From contig JABYQU010000011.1 of the NCBI GenBank assembly GCA_022264855.1, positions 1 to 64,000 of the forward strand: 64,000 nucleotides of DNA, read 5' to 3'. Below the pieces are notes generated by a model, which was not told where the DNA came from, ran no database searches, and saw nothing but the letters and a program-made list of their open reading frames with translations. The position numbers were made by a program, and so were the translations under genes. The first letter of the stretch is position 1. The number at the start of each line of letters is the position of its first letter. Shown here piece by piece: positions 24,307 through 36,234 of this stretch. The DNA is from Lenzites betulinus (taxonomy: Eukaryota; Basidiomycota; Agaricomycetes; Polyporales; Polyporaceae).

Positions 24307-25965
24307 TTACTCGTCCGCGACGATCACGACGCTCTTCCCGAAGTTGTTGCCCCGGAGGACGTCGACGAGCGCGTCCCCGGCGCGCTCGAGGCCCTGCACG
24401 CGGTCCTCCTTGTAGCGGATCTCGCCGCTCGCGACGCGCGCGGGGAACGTCTGGTAGAACTCGGCGACGTACTTCGGCCGCAGCGTGCCGACGATGAAGC
24501 CGTGCACGGACAGCTCCTGCGCGACGATCTTCATCAGGTTCTTCACGTAGTACGGCGCGGTGTTGTACTGCGAGATCATGCCGCATTCCTGAGCGCACGG
24601 TGGCGGATCGTCAGTACTGAGTGCTCGCCACTGGGCAACGGTAGTGCGGGAGGGGTGGGGACGTACGATGAAGCGGGCGTGCCTGTTGGCGTGGTCGAGT
24701 GCCGCCTCGAGCGTCTCGCCGCCGACGTTGTCCCAGAAGCTAGGCGGAATGTCAACATCCTGTTCACATGCGGGAGGGCCGGGTACACGTACACGTCGAT
24801 CGGGCCCTCCTTCTCGAGGAGCTCGTGGGTGTTCTGCGTCTTGTAGTTGAAGGCGACGTCGGCGCCGAGGGAGCGGACAAAGTCGACCTTCTCGTCGGAT
24901 CCTGCGGAGGCGATGACCTTCATACCTGCGGCCTTCGCAATCTGGACGACCGTACTATGGGACGCGCGTCAGCACATATAAAACCCTGGAAGGTCGCGCG
25001 CGGAGTTGACGTACGCTCCGACCGGTCCTAAGAGCGGGAGAAAGCATCAGTGCACTGTTGTAACAAACGGTGTGCGGGGAGCACGTACCTGATGCAGAAG
25101 TGACGAACGCGACCTCGCCCTGCGGGTACGATTCAGTCAGTCCGCCGCTCTCTTCGCCTAACGGATTGTTGTTCGCACCTTCTTTGCCTTCGAAAACTCC
25201 TTCCACGCGTAATCGGCGGTCTCACCTGCAGTCCCATGAACACTTGCCTGCATCCATTCGCCGGGGTATTTCAAACTTACCAGGCATGCCGCATACACCG
25301 AGGTACACGGACCAAGGAAGACCCTCCTTGTTCTCAATCACCTTGTAGTGCGTCGGTTCGGCTGCAATGAAATATTGCTGGAACGCTTCAAGGGGTCGCA
25401 CATCAAACTTAAGGCTGCCTATGGACAGCGCGGGAATGACATACCGAAGATGCCATAGATGTGCTGTCCCACCTTGATTGCAGGATTCTCCGAGCGCAGA
25501 ACAACGCCGACGCCGAAGTTGGTGATTCTGCGGCACCAGGGTCAAATCAGCGTCAAGTCGGCTCACCGGGCATGAGCGGAGAAGACAAGAACGTACGGCT
25601 CGTGGAGCGGGAACGGGGGCTGTGTGCATTTATATTAGCAGCTGGCCTTAACACGACGCACGCACGCGCAACAAGACATACCGAGTAGCTTTTCACGCTC
25701 GCGTCCCGCATCCTCCCGCGCAGGTACGGGTCGATGGAGAGCACGAGGGTCTTCACGAGGAAGCCGCCGTTCAAGGGCGCGCTCTCGAGGTCAATCGTCT
25801 GCGAGACATCGTACACGGTCGTCTTGCCCGCCACGGGGTAGCCTGCCCACAAATAACACCCAAAGCCCGCTGTGTCAGAACCGCACTCGTCTTGATTTAC
25901 CGGGTCGTGCACGCACCGACGGGAACCTCGTTGAAGAGGAGGCGTCCGTTCGTTACAGGGGCCAT
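24307..25965 (-). CDS. NADP-dependent oxidoreductase, zinc-independent MDR (prostaglandin reductase/LTB4 dehydrogenase-like)
   Basis: Eleven short exons (25965-25917, 25842-25682, 25619-25597, 25527-25445, 25385-25281, 25225-25179, 25119-25089, 25027-25015, 24954-24787, 24739-24667, 24588-24307) give 344 residues. Landmarks are LSIDPYLRGRM near the N-terminus, GLPWSVYLGVCGMPG, the dinucleotide-binding ASGPVGATVVQIAKAAG, the NADP-side ASAGSDEKVDFVRSLGAD, and WDNVGGETL. The Cys and Glu zinc ligands of alcohol dehydrogenases are absent, matching the family that reduces alpha,beta-unsaturated ketones and aldehydes in the cytosol. Splitting a 1.03-kb CDS into eleven pieces, one of 13 nt, is dense even for this window. 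The natural substrate cannot be read from sequence. Confidence 0.9.
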
Positions 25966-27086
25966 CACTGATAGGTTTGGGGTGAAATGTGAATGTGAGA
26001 GGAGAAGCGAGGTGGGGGATGTCAAAACGGTCGTCGCCCTCCCAGGCCCTTATATAGTGCCGAGCAGCTCAACGCGACGGGGTGTGGGCGCGGTGCTAGA
26101 AGTCGACCGAGAACGCATCGCGGACGTGCTTGGAGGTCATTGCGAATATTCTCTTGCGGGAGAACGGTTCCTGAGTCAGCAGACCTCCCTCCGGCAATGC
26201 TCGCTCCCTGGGCCGGTGAGTCCGAGTGTATCGGGATATGTTCAGTTCCCAATGTCCGCAAAAGCCACAGTTCCGTCAAACTTTTCATGGCCTTGATGAT
26301 GGTGCGTGCAGTAGTAGCGAGAGAGTCACCGATAGACAGCAATCGCAGTGCAGTACAGCGATGAACGACTGAGTTCAAGCTCAGGTGGCCGCCGTCAGCC
26401 GCCGTCCACGCACTTTTCTGAGGACATGGGAGTAGCTCGTCGAGTGCATCATCGAGAACAGTATTTACTTGCATTGTTGCAATCTGGAACATGATATCAG
26501 GTCTCAGCTGATTATGTTTAAGACATACTGTACAACCGCGCACCGGCCCGAGGTTGGCAACGATGATAGGTGCTTTAAAAGCTGTGCACTCGGAACCTGT
26601 ATTTTGCTACGAACCTCTTTGCCGCGCATCTACAGTACCACGAGGGCGTGTGAACTGTAGATGATATGTCGGAATGAGGCAGAGGGAGATGCTATTGTTG
26701 ACTTGTAGGCTGGTATAAGTTAGCAGCCGGGCAGCGCAGCGGGTGCAGTCTCAGGCGGATGCCGCTTAATGCATAACTTAAACGAGACGGTAAGCTGCCG
26801 TTGAACTTCACTCCAGCTTGAAGAGCACTGCGACGTACCAGGAAACTACGCATGCGCTAGTCTGTAGGGATATTTGGAGGATTCTGGACGCCGACGGAGA
26901 ACACACGAACCTAGCACATCTGACGTCTAGCGGATGGATGCACCACCCAGCGCATTCGTTCGCCTACTACCACGACAGAGACCTCCGAACACGTCCATTA
27001 CCGCTGGGATCTATCGATTAATCTACCGCCATGCACAACGCCGAGTGGCCACAGTCCGTCGGGCTCTACCCACGTACCCGCCGCGC
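25966..27086. other. Intergenic region with an unassigned minus-strand ORF
   Basis: This holds the oxidoreductase promoter and the 3' flank of the SGNH gene. The largest ORF (26543-26022, minus, 173 aa) has a Leu-rich middle (LTELWLLRTLG) but no domain I can name, and its end overlaps the oxidoreductase TATA region. I treat it as probably non-coding. Confidence 0.45.
26049..26056 (-). promoter_or_regulatory. TATA box of the oxidoreductase gene
   Basis: TATATAAG on the minus strand lies about 85 bp before the ATG at 25965, a normal fungal distance. Confidence 0.6.
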
Positions 27087-29416
27087 TCACGTCGAGAAGA
27101 TGCCGATGATCTTGAATGGTGGCACGTTCCGGTCGTCCTCCTCGCCTAGAAGCATACACTCCACGTAATGCGTTCCGCGCGCGACGCGGTGGTCAATCAT
27201 CCGCAGTCTAGAATGCGGTAAGCCATTAGTGAGCAGTTCGAATGTCAGCGAATGCATTGCAAAACTCACGTTGGCGTTGGCTCCCCAACGTCTGCCGCGT
27301 TCTCGATAACAACCGCGCCCGGGTAGTTGTCGTCCACCCAGCACTCCACCGCGCTCCCGTCCCCGACCTGTGCCGCTGCCTCCCGCACGTAGTACACCCC
27401 CACGTCTCCCGCGCCGACCTGCACATTCACGCGGAACTTGCTCGTCGGCAACGCCGAGTAGAAGTAGTGCGCGTGCGACGAGAGCTCGGCCGCGCCCGGC
27501 GGCGGGTGATACGCCGCCCAGCCCGAGCCCGCGAACATCGACAGCGGGAGCGGGTTCACGAGGTCGTTCGCGGACACGCAGTACGGCGCAACCTCCTCGA
27601 ACGGCGTCGCCTCCAAGTCTGCCGGTCGGCTGTTGATCCGCACTGGCGGCACGCGCAACCGTGGGTCTTGCGCGGCGAGCGGAGGAATCCGTCCCGCGGC
27701 GTCGCGGTCGACGACCAAAGCGGGATTCATGCCCGCGCCTTCTTCGGCGACGACTCCTGCAGCAGCTCCCTTGCGTTGTGCAACACCGCCGAAAAGCCCG
27801 CGGGCGTCAGTGGGCTGCTTCGCTTGACCGTCAGCCCAGACCGGCGCGGCCGCAGAAGGGATCGCTTCGGAAGAGTGACCGGTGATTGCAGCCCAGGCGT
27901 TGCACGTTTGGGTTTGGAAGTAAGAGATGAGTACGTCCGCGATGACTTCGTGACCGGCAGAGTTCGCGAGTACAGGGTCTGTGAAGTATTTGTTGATGGA
28001 AGAGGGGTTCTCCATGTACTTCGGGTATAGTAGGGGCTTGACGCTGTATAGTACTTGAGCTATCGCGGATCCTGGAGCTGGATGCGTTCGTACCTGATAT
28101 GCGGTACGTCGTAGAACTGCGCCACGAGACTGTGCCAGTGGTCAGCGCCCGCAAAGCCTCTTGTCTGGGCGATTTGGGGGCTAAAGTGGCCCAGGATAAG
28201 GATGGCCGGGGAGTCGGGCCGAAGCAGGATCGACCGAACCAAAAGTTCGAATTCGTCCATGGATGCCTCCGTGCTGCGTGTGTGCCAGTCAGAGGTTGTT
28301 TCGACTACACAGTGTGTTAGGAAAATACTTACTTGGCGTCATCAACGTCAAGCTCGATGATCACCAGGTCTGTGATGTCAGGGATGTGATGTGCGTTGCA
28401 GAAGGAAAAGTATGATGAGCTCGTTCGGCGCATGGCCCCGTTGGTGAGTTCTGACGCAGGGTGTGGGAATACGCTATTCCACCAGTTGAAGAATCGTGAG
28501 GGGTAACAGCTGGGCGAGAGCGGGTCGTCGCCTGAACCGTGGCAAGCGGATACTGTGACGACATGTCAGTATACATACAGCGGTAAGTGTAGCCATGGCG
28601 CGCCGTGAAGTCCGAGAGTTCAGTGAAGATAATCAGACCTTTGAACCTAACACATATGAAGTGAACGTAAGGCGCCAGCCGGACGGAGTCAATGCGACCC
28701 TCGTAACGTCATACCTCCAGGTACAATCCATAGGAAGCAGGAGCAAGGACATGTATGGCAGATGTTTACGAGGAACGTCGCCTTAAGTCCTCCGGCGGTG
28801 AACTATTTGAAGTGTGCCGGAGAGTGCACCATATGGTTGACAGAGAGCGTCACTGCGGCAGATACCACCAACGCCGCTATCACCATATGGCTTTCTCTGG
28901 ATAGCTCGGAGGAGGAAGCGGAGAGTTGGGGATACCACGCAGCACCAGAAGAAAGTATACCGGATGGCGCTCACCTGAACCTCCGAGAATGCTGATCGTG
29001 ACCGGGAGACCCGCGAGGGCCTTGTTAATGACACGCTGTATGCGCGCACCACTGCCCACGTGAAAGCGCGTCTGCGAGAGCGAGATGGGGTCGTATTTCG
29101 ACGCGAGCTCATCGCTAGGGCTGAGTGCTGGGCAGAAGGGAAACGGATTGGCGTCGTCCGAGATGTTGAGGTAGTTCTTGGGCTTGAGGTCGGTGTGGAG
29201 GAGCCGGTGCCGAGGATTAGATGTTTCGGTAGGTAAGATAGAACGAGTGAATACAATAAGGGCGACGAAGGCAAGGAGGATGAGCCATATCCTGTTCGTG
29301 ACCCCGAGGCTCTTCTGGTGAAGACGGGAGGGGGTCTTTTCCGAGTCGGAGCCCATGCCCCGGGGCGTGGAGGGTACGGAGATATGGGCGACTGTCTTGG
29401 CTGTCCGGCGTTGCAT
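27087..29416 (-). CDS. SGNH-hydrolase-like type II membrane protein
   Basis: Five exons (29416-28975, 28552-28333, 28273-28094, 28043-27270, 27207-27087) give 578 residues. Near residue 45 a single hydrophobic anchor (IWLILLAFVALIVFT) follows a short basic cytosolic tail, the type II layout of Golgi enzymes. SGNH-like blocks are ILGGSGSVSACHGSGDD-type text bridging exons 1 and 2, with the nucleophile-region Gly-Gly-Ser, the VIIELDVDD block, and a late Asp...His pair in FTDPVLANSAGHEVIAD. Exon 4 encodes a beta-rich C-terminal domain (HYFYSALP, VGVYYVREAA). The first intron is 422 nt, far above local norms. The gene is divergent from the CAP59-like gene. A polysaccharide esterase or O-acyltransferase role is inferred. 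A second ATG at 29356 is an alternative start. Confidence 0.78.
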
Positions 29417-29806
29417 CCGCGCAATACACACCGCAGACGGCGGCTGGGGATGGAGAGGAGGGAGAGGGGAGGGGGAGGATGTGGTGGTCGAGGATCAAGG
29501 TGGCATCCCCATTCGGCGGGTCCCAAACCAGCGAAAATGGGCGTCTCCGGTCTCTCCTGTCCTCTCTCCTCCACCACCTTCCTCCGACTCCGCTGTGCTC
29601 TGCTGTGCCCCGACGGCGTGCTTATACCATATAGGCCTTTATATCCTTATTCTCTTATAATCTGGGCCGCACACGGACACCACCGCGTCCACGTCTCGAA
29701 TTGCCGCGCTCAGGACAGTCACGTCGGAGGTAGCGCGTCGGAACACAAGCAGAACAGGAAGGATTCGAGACGTACGTCTTACTCACCGCTTCTGCGTTGT
29801 ACAGCG
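29417..29806. promoter_or_regulatory. Shared promoter of SGNH-like and CAP59-like genes
   Basis: Only 390 bp separate the two divergent start codons. The centre (about 29625-29665) is AT-rich with CCATATAGG, TTTATATCC and CTTATAATC, which may serve as core elements in either direction. Co-regulation is inference from the arrangement. Confidence 0.55.
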
Positions 29807-31939
29807 ATGGTCTCTTATCGCCAACTTAGAATCCGTTTACGAGCAATGCAGCCACGGGCCAAGCACCCCCTCCAGCGCATCCCGACATGGCTCGCACTCT
29901 CTGTTGGCATAGTGGTCGGCCTATTCATTTCCAAAATGTTCGCTACAGTGAGTGTCGTTTCCTTTTGGGAAACGGCCAGCAAGAGAACTGCGGCTTCTGC
30001 ATCCAGTGGCCTCGGAGACTCTTCTCGTTCCCGAGCAACGATCCCGGTGTGTCCACATGTCTGGCACAGCAATATTCTCGCCATCACATCTGGGATTCAT
30101 CATCTCCTCGGACCTCTAATTTATATGCGAACACGCTGCCCTTCCTGTGCTGTGTTTACCTCCCTAAATGCCCGGTTTGAATGGACTCCGTGCTGATGAC
30201 TTTTGCAGTCCGCAAGCTCGGCCTGGAGAGGTGGACATGCCCCAGTGCTTCCCTCTTCACGTTCCCCGGCCAGGACACCACTCACACTGCCAACGCTTGA
30301 GCAACGACGGCGTGTCCTCGACCTTGTCACCCACCTCTCACCACACTACACAAAAGAATGCACACGTCCAGCTCAACCCATGTACAAGGAACAGGCACAA
30401 GAACGATACGCGTCATTAATTGGCCACCAATCTCCCGACTCGACGTCCTGGCTGGACTCGCTCGGCTTGGGCAGCAACGCTGATGGAGACTACGTGCCCT
30501 CCTCTCGACGATTCGGGCCTGACTCGCACAAATACTTCTTCGCAATCAACTTGTATAACTCGTTCGACATCATCCCGGACCTATTCGCGACACTCTTTCG
30601 CGTCGCAGCCATCCTCGGATACCACAACGTGTACGTGTCGATCTACGAGAATGGATCGACGGACCAGACGAAGGCGCTCCTGCGCATCTTCGACGCGATT
30701 TGCCGGAGTGTTGGTATGCGCGTTACGATCCGCACGTCGATGCGCACGCGTGGCGCGTTCAACCATCGTATCGAGTACCTCGCTGAGGTGCGCAATGCCG
30801 CGTTCGTGCCGCTGCACGAGCTCCGCGACGCGGAGAACGAGTACTTTGACTCGATCATTTTCATGAACGACATTCTCCCCTGCGTTGACGACCTGCTCGA
30901 GCTCATCTGGCAAAGCCGGCGAAACAACGCTGGTATCACCTGCGCTGCAGACTACATGTACCACGAGGAACTCGTACGTCCCCACGCGCCCCCGCATTCA
31001 ACCTGACCTGACCTGACACCCTACCCCGCTACAGGGCTCACCCGTATTCTACGACAACTGGGTTGCGCGCGATATCAACGGCACCGCGCTCGAGAACGCG
31101 CCCTTCGAGGCGATCTTCCAACATGGGCCGTCACAGGAGCGCTTCATGCAGCACCTCCCGATCCAGGTGCAGTCGTGCTGGAACGGGATTGCCGTACTGG
31201 ACCCGGCGCCGTTCTACGCGCCGCCACACGTGCGCTTCCGCATGGCGCGTATCACGGAGAACGAGTGCTCCGCGAGCGAGTGCTCGCTCATCTGCAACGA
31301 CTACTGGGAGGCCGGCTACGGCCGCATCCTCATGGTGCCACGCGTGAAGCTCGCGTACGACCACGTACGTGTCCGACTCGTGCTCCTCGCCTGCGTTGTT
31401 GTGACAATGACTGACGGACTATTGTTATGCAGCGTGTGTGGGATATCATCCACCCCTCGCGCCGGAACCTGACCGCGATCCGTGGGTACGTCCGCCTCGG
31501 CGGGCTGCCCGACAACCCGCGCACAGACCCTCAGGACCGCGCGTGGTTCGGGCCGCACGACCGCCTCTTCACCGAGGAAGAGGGCGAGCCACTCCAATTC
31601 CAAGCCGGGCCCGAATACGGTGCGTCTTCTCCCTCGTTCCCTCTGTTCTTGCACTTCGATCCAAATCTCGCCCTTTTTCCGTTCGCCTCGTTCCCTTTCG
31701 TTGAATTCTCCTCTTGCCTTCCTCATCGTCTTCCCTCTCCGCTGTCCGCGCCCATATTCTCTTCCGCTTACGACGGTCACGCTGACGCATACATGCACAC
31801 AGTATGGTGCTGGGGTTGGGACGGCGCGGGCGACCTCGACGGCCCGGACGTGGACCCCATCTGGGAGCGCATGCCGAACAAGTCTTCCCGCCCGGACGCC
31901 GTGCGCGTCCGCCACGACCGCAGCCTGCTCTACGTCTAA
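29807..31939 (+). CDS. CAP59/CMT1-family glycosyltransferase
   Basis: Solid exons are 30209-30973, 31035-31364, 31433-31619 and 31803-31939. The 5' exon (29807-29947, or from the second ATG at 29846) encodes a basic tail and a membrane anchor (WLALSVGIVVGLFISKMFA). How it joins exon 30209 across about 260 nt is uncertain; a small extra exon is possible. The body matches the cryptococcal mannosyltransferase/CAP59 family: YFFAINLYNSFDIIPDL, VYVSIYENGSTDQT, the IIFMNDI acid motif, SCWNGIAVLDPAPF, ECSASECSLICNDYW and VKLAYDH. The model has about 519 residues. Relatives act in the Golgi on capsule or wall glycans (alpha-1,3-mannosylation for CMT1). The donor and acceptor here are unknown. Confidence 0.88.
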
Positions 31940-32731
31940 CGCTCATGCACATTACTACAAGTGTGTGCGATAGCCAGACCACACAGCGGGAGATACACAT
32001 AATTCGAGGAGGAGGGAGGAGAGGATGTGGGGACAGTTCATAGAACGCATCATCTGTACATAGGCTACCTGGCACCTGCAGAGTACTGCTCTTTTGCTGT
32101 CGCGCGCGTTGTGGCGCTCCGTCAGTGGGATGCATATTGCATAATGAAAGGAACTGGACGGCCGTCACCCGTCCCTTCATGGTTTTGCACGTTCGCATTT
32201 CTGTACGCACATATGCATACACGGCCGCATGATTGCATGTACTATCCGGCACTGGAAGCGCGCTGAGACAACCACCTCTTCACAAGTCAGTTTATAGCAC
32301 GGTCAGTATTCGATAGATTGGCGTGGCTTCGCGAAATTCCATAGGGACCTCCATGAAATCTCCATCCCCATCGCTCATAATTCGCCCAGTACTAGGGGCC
32401 ATAGTATGTCGAGATATGAAGGATGATGCCAGTGAGCGTGCTAGAGACGCAGTAGTAGAACTTGAAGCCAGATATTGTAGCAACCTCGGCGGAAGACACG
32501 AGTTTGATCCATGTGTGCGCGTATTGCATCCAGTGGAAGGCGTCACCCGAACACGTTGCGTAACCTGTATAAACTAATCGTACCAACCCTCCGCGCGGAC
32601 GCCAAGAAAGCATATAGGGAATCACGTCAAAGGCTTTGAGACAGATTGCGCTCATCATTCTTGCGCTACTGAGTGGTGCACAGGAAACAGCAGCACTGAG
32701 CGTGAATATCATTCGCGCGCCAGGCACCTCC
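31940..32731. other. Intergenic region beside the right arm
   Basis: This holds the CAP59-like 3' flank. Minus-strand open stretches (32841-32392 and 32546-32292) run from the right arm into this unique DNA. They contain Ser/Thr-rich text ending EFREATPIYRILTVL and could be exons of an unrecognised protein. Without family support I do not call a gene. Confidence 0.4.
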
Positions 32732-34070
32732 GCAAATAGCACACCATTCCCCCGCCCGCGGAGACTCTTACCAGTGACCACTGACATTGTCGCCGAGATG
32801 GAGATGCCGAAGAGGATCTGTACTGACTCGGAGGTCAGCATCTTCTATCTACCAGGTCAGCAGTGCTCGAGCACGCCAATGTAAGTCCAGCTCAGTGCTC
32901 ACCGCCGTGAAGTTTCCGAGCCTCCCCGGGCTGATACAAAAATGAACTCAGCGGGCAATAATACTGCGTCCTGCTATGATTATCCCAGTGCTATTAGTAT
33001 GTGAGCTGGGTCTTGCATCATAATGATAATATACGGCGCTGTGATTGCGGGCACCTCGGACTCGGATGAGTGCAGCTGCGCATCTCTTCCGCATTGAATA
33101 ACCTGTGGTTGTACGTAGTCGAGCGATCAAATAAAGCACTCACTCATTCACTCAATCAGCCAGGGATGCAAGCTGGATGCCCGCACAAGCGCTCAAGGAC
33201 GCCACGCAGACCAATATTTCCAGGCCCCGGCTCGGACTTATCCGGCGGACCCACAGCGTTCATCTTGATCTCGATTCAACGTCCTTGCACAACGGTCTAC
33301 GTCCATGTGAATACCCATTGGAATCCCAAGTACTATCTCCCGTACTGGGCCCTATGAGGCGCTCTGCCACCTTTGGAGGTCGCGGTCACGCGAGCATGAA
33401 AACAGCTCCGAGTCCAGCAAAATTCAAACCAAGGTCATGGTAAATATGGCCGCACGGTCAGTATCTACGCCGTGGCACTCAGCTTCGCAGACCCGGACCC
33501 TGTCATTGCATACGTACAGGTGTGTAAAATATCTACAGAATCCGAATTCTTCGATATGTTCTGACGCAGGGTCTATTACTGGGCACTCGCTGCAGCAACC
33601 TTGGCCGGGGATACATTCTGTCCGGAAGTCAATGGCAAGCGTAGGCACGGACCAGGCAAGACAGGTCTTCGCCCTCGCTCATTGGAAGGAGGACTTGATG
33701 CGCTCAAGGCTATAAACAGCACCACTTTGGTATCGTCACGCAAACATACCGGCTGACCGATGACTCCCGCTGTGAATAGTCTCCATCTGTATCAGGCTGT
33801 AGTGGGCGTGCGACAAGATCCGTCGTGGACAGCTGGGCTGGGCTTCATGCGCTATATTGCACTAACCGTACAATGCTACGATGATGCGCTCGCAGGCCTC
33901 GGCTCTGTACCCTCATGCCAGTTTTGCCCTATTTCCGGTGTCCGCTCTGACAGTCGTACGCTGAAGCCATCGCTGAATTCTGTGCAGAATTAGATGGACT
34001 CGCATACAGTCTGCTGATACCCTGCCTGCGGTGGCAAAGCAAACAATCATCGGGCGGCGACGCATACTGG

Positions 34071-34078
34071 TATATATA
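34071..34078 (+). promoter_or_regulatory. TATA box of the right secreted-protein gene
   Basis: TATATATA lies about 100 bp before the ATG at 34180, followed by a C/T-rich stretch with CACC and CTCTCTC. It is conserved in the left arm. Confidence 0.65.
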
Positions 34079-34179
34079 CACGTCTTTCACCCCAGCTCTC
34101 TCTCACTCACCTACGCCTTTCCACCAGCCACAGCTTTCTCTTGCCCACTCTTCACCCGTGACCTGAATCTTTCGTCAGA

Positions 34180-34904
34180 ATGAAGTTCTTCTCTGCCTCC
34201 CTCATCTCTGTTGCCTTCCTCGTTGGTGCGGCCCAGGCCCAGATCCAGATCAACGCGCCGTACGTGGCCGACCCCATCTCACTGCAGCCTCTTGAAATCC
34301 TGACTATTTCCCAGTACCCAGCCTGTCACCGAGTGTGTCGAGACAGAGATAACCTGGACTGGCGGTTCCGGTATGTTCATTATATATTTGTCGCCGGCAA
34401 CCAGGCTGATTTTCACTTGTCAACAGCGCCCTTCTCTTTGGTGAGCCCAGTCAAATGCATTTATCAGTGCCCGTATCTCACTGGGATCGATTTTCTTTTC
34501 TCATTAGACGTAAGTCACTGCTCACTTCACAGCATATGCGCCCCCCTGATATTTGTGGCAGCGTCATACCCACGGGAGAGACCGGCGACGCCGCCGCTCT
34601 GCAGGAGTTCACCAACATCGCTACTAATTCCTTCTTTTGGATTTTCAACATCTATGTAGCTGGTACTTCGATTGAGACACCACCTCGCACACAGAGACTT
34701 GCTCACATCCAACTCCCATTCCAGATGTTACTACTGTGGACCTCGTGGTAACGGACAGCACAGGTGCTAGTGCTCAATCAGCACCTATCACGATCCAGAG
34801 CGGATGTACGTACCCAGTCACGCCGCTGCGGCGTACCAGCTTTGTGCGGTCATTTCCTAACGCACTTCTTCTCTGCAGCCGACACCAGTTGCTTGGAGAA
34901 CTAG
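34180..34904 (+). CDS. Small secreted protein, right inverted-repeat copy
   Basis: Six exons fit in frame (34180-34259, 34315-34370, 34427-34440, 34533-34662, 34725-34805, 34879-34904), giving 128 residues. Exon 3 is only 14 nt. The N-terminus is a signal peptide (LISVAFLVGAAQAQ). The mature part has the small beta-fold seen in many basidiomycete secreted proteins: VETEITWTGGSAPFSL, PTGETGDAAALQEF, VVTDSTGASAQSAPIT and a terminal SDTSCLEN. The segment HMRPPDICGS at the start of exon 4 is unusual, and an alternative acceptor could remove it. Function is unknown; secretion to wall or medium is likely. A near-identical twin lies on the opposite strand at 21848-22573. Confidence 0.75.
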
Positions 34905-34997
34905 ATATACTGCTACGAATGACCCAAACGCATCCAGGTGTATATGTGTTTGGACCGGAGGCCCGCTGTATTGCTCGCGATGTATAAGATGTTGAAG

Positions 34998-36234
34998 TCC
35001 AATATGACATGTGTTGCGTATTCGGTATTTGGAAATTGGCTGCACACGACACCCGTGCATACTCGGGCTGTACATACATACACTGTTGAGCGGATGCCGA
35101 CGCGAGTGCCGCATAATCTCCTTCCAAGCTGCTCAGCTACTACCGCTCATTGGCCACATTATAGGCCGAGAATACCTGATCGAGCCCCGCGTGCGAGGCG
35201 TGGGTCCCCCTAGTACATACTAGTAGAGTGTATGCTTCTGGGACAGGGCTTGGAGGACGGCTGGAACTTGTCTCGAACGATACAGAGTGGTACATAGAGC
35301 GATACGGGTCAGTTCTCCGTGATATCACGGCCGAGCCAACCTCCAGCATCGGTTGACTGCAACTCAGGACATTCGCTGCAGGGCCCGGGAGCGTGTACCA
35401 GCTGGATGCGAGATCCGGTTAGCGGGAGCACGAACATAGTAAACATTGATGACCACTGGAAACACGCACTCCTGCTACCAGACACCTGATAATCGCCGTT
35501 TCTACAGAACGAGAGGACCGCATGCACGTGGCGGCCGTCTGGAGTGGGGCCGGCTGGCACTAGTTCATGCGTCCAAGTCCTCCGAGTCGAGTGCATCAAC
35601 CAGGTTGCTTGTGGCACTAGCATAGTACTAGCAGCCGCGATCATATTTATAAATCTCTCGCTCTTTATTGGTGTCGACGACGTTTGGCCGCAGGAGGTGA
35701 TACACAATAGATGGGACGAGGTGCCCAACCATGCACTTCATCTTGAAGTTCTACCTGAGCACGGCACGCTGCGACTCTAGAGGGATGCGTGGCTGGCTAG
35801 ACGGCGTTGACGTGCCGATGAAGGCTGGGCCAGGAGGAACGAGGTTTCGACCGATTGACGCTCCAAGTGCTAGCGCCAGATGTCTTGTAGCAGGCAAAGC
35901 AAAAAATCAACGCAAATCTCCCCGAGATTGAAACACAGAGTTTTCAGCACGGCCGAAGACGAGCAGCGCCACCTACCGGAGTATATTGTTCCACTTACTT
36001 CTCATGGATTGAAAACTGACCTGAACATGTGTCCGTCACACGCAGATCAAGAGGCGATGGCGGTGTGCGTTTTGGTTGCTCGACATAGCATATGGGGGCA
36101 GTAGCGCGTGGGCGGAGCGTACGTACGTATGGGCGTATGAGAAGGCATAATACAGCGGCGATCCTCCCTTCCCTCCGCGCCGGACGCCGCCTCGCCCGGG
36201 GGAGTATCGACACAAAGCAGCGAAAAAACAGCGT
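34998..36234. other. Intergenic region
   Basis: No gene is recognised. A 139-aa minus-strand ORF (35728-35309) and short plus-strand ORFs lack family signatures. The segment includes the downstream flanks of the secreted-protein and RPL31 genes. Confidence 0.5.

Larger units (their letters stand above)
32732..34997. repeat. Long inverted repeat, right arm
   Basis: The reverse complement of the left arm (21779-24021). Several short ORFs in 32948-33715 are letter-for-letter identical to ORFs in the left arm, while 33760-33993 shows many substitutions and the secreted-protein gene is again almost identical. This patchwork suggests partial homogenisation. The two arms are separated by about 8.7 kb of unique sequence, and each secreted-protein gene points outward. 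Confidence 0.9.

Noticed and set aside
26022..26543. A 173-aa minus-strand ORF with Leu-rich text that could be an F-box/LRR fragment.
   Set aside because: The Leu spacing is irregular, there is no F-box, and it overlaps the oxidoreductase promoter.
27242..28030. A 262-aa plus-strand ORF opposite the SGNH-like gene.
   Set aside because: It is Arg/His-rich with no domain, and the opposite strand encodes a well-spliced protein.
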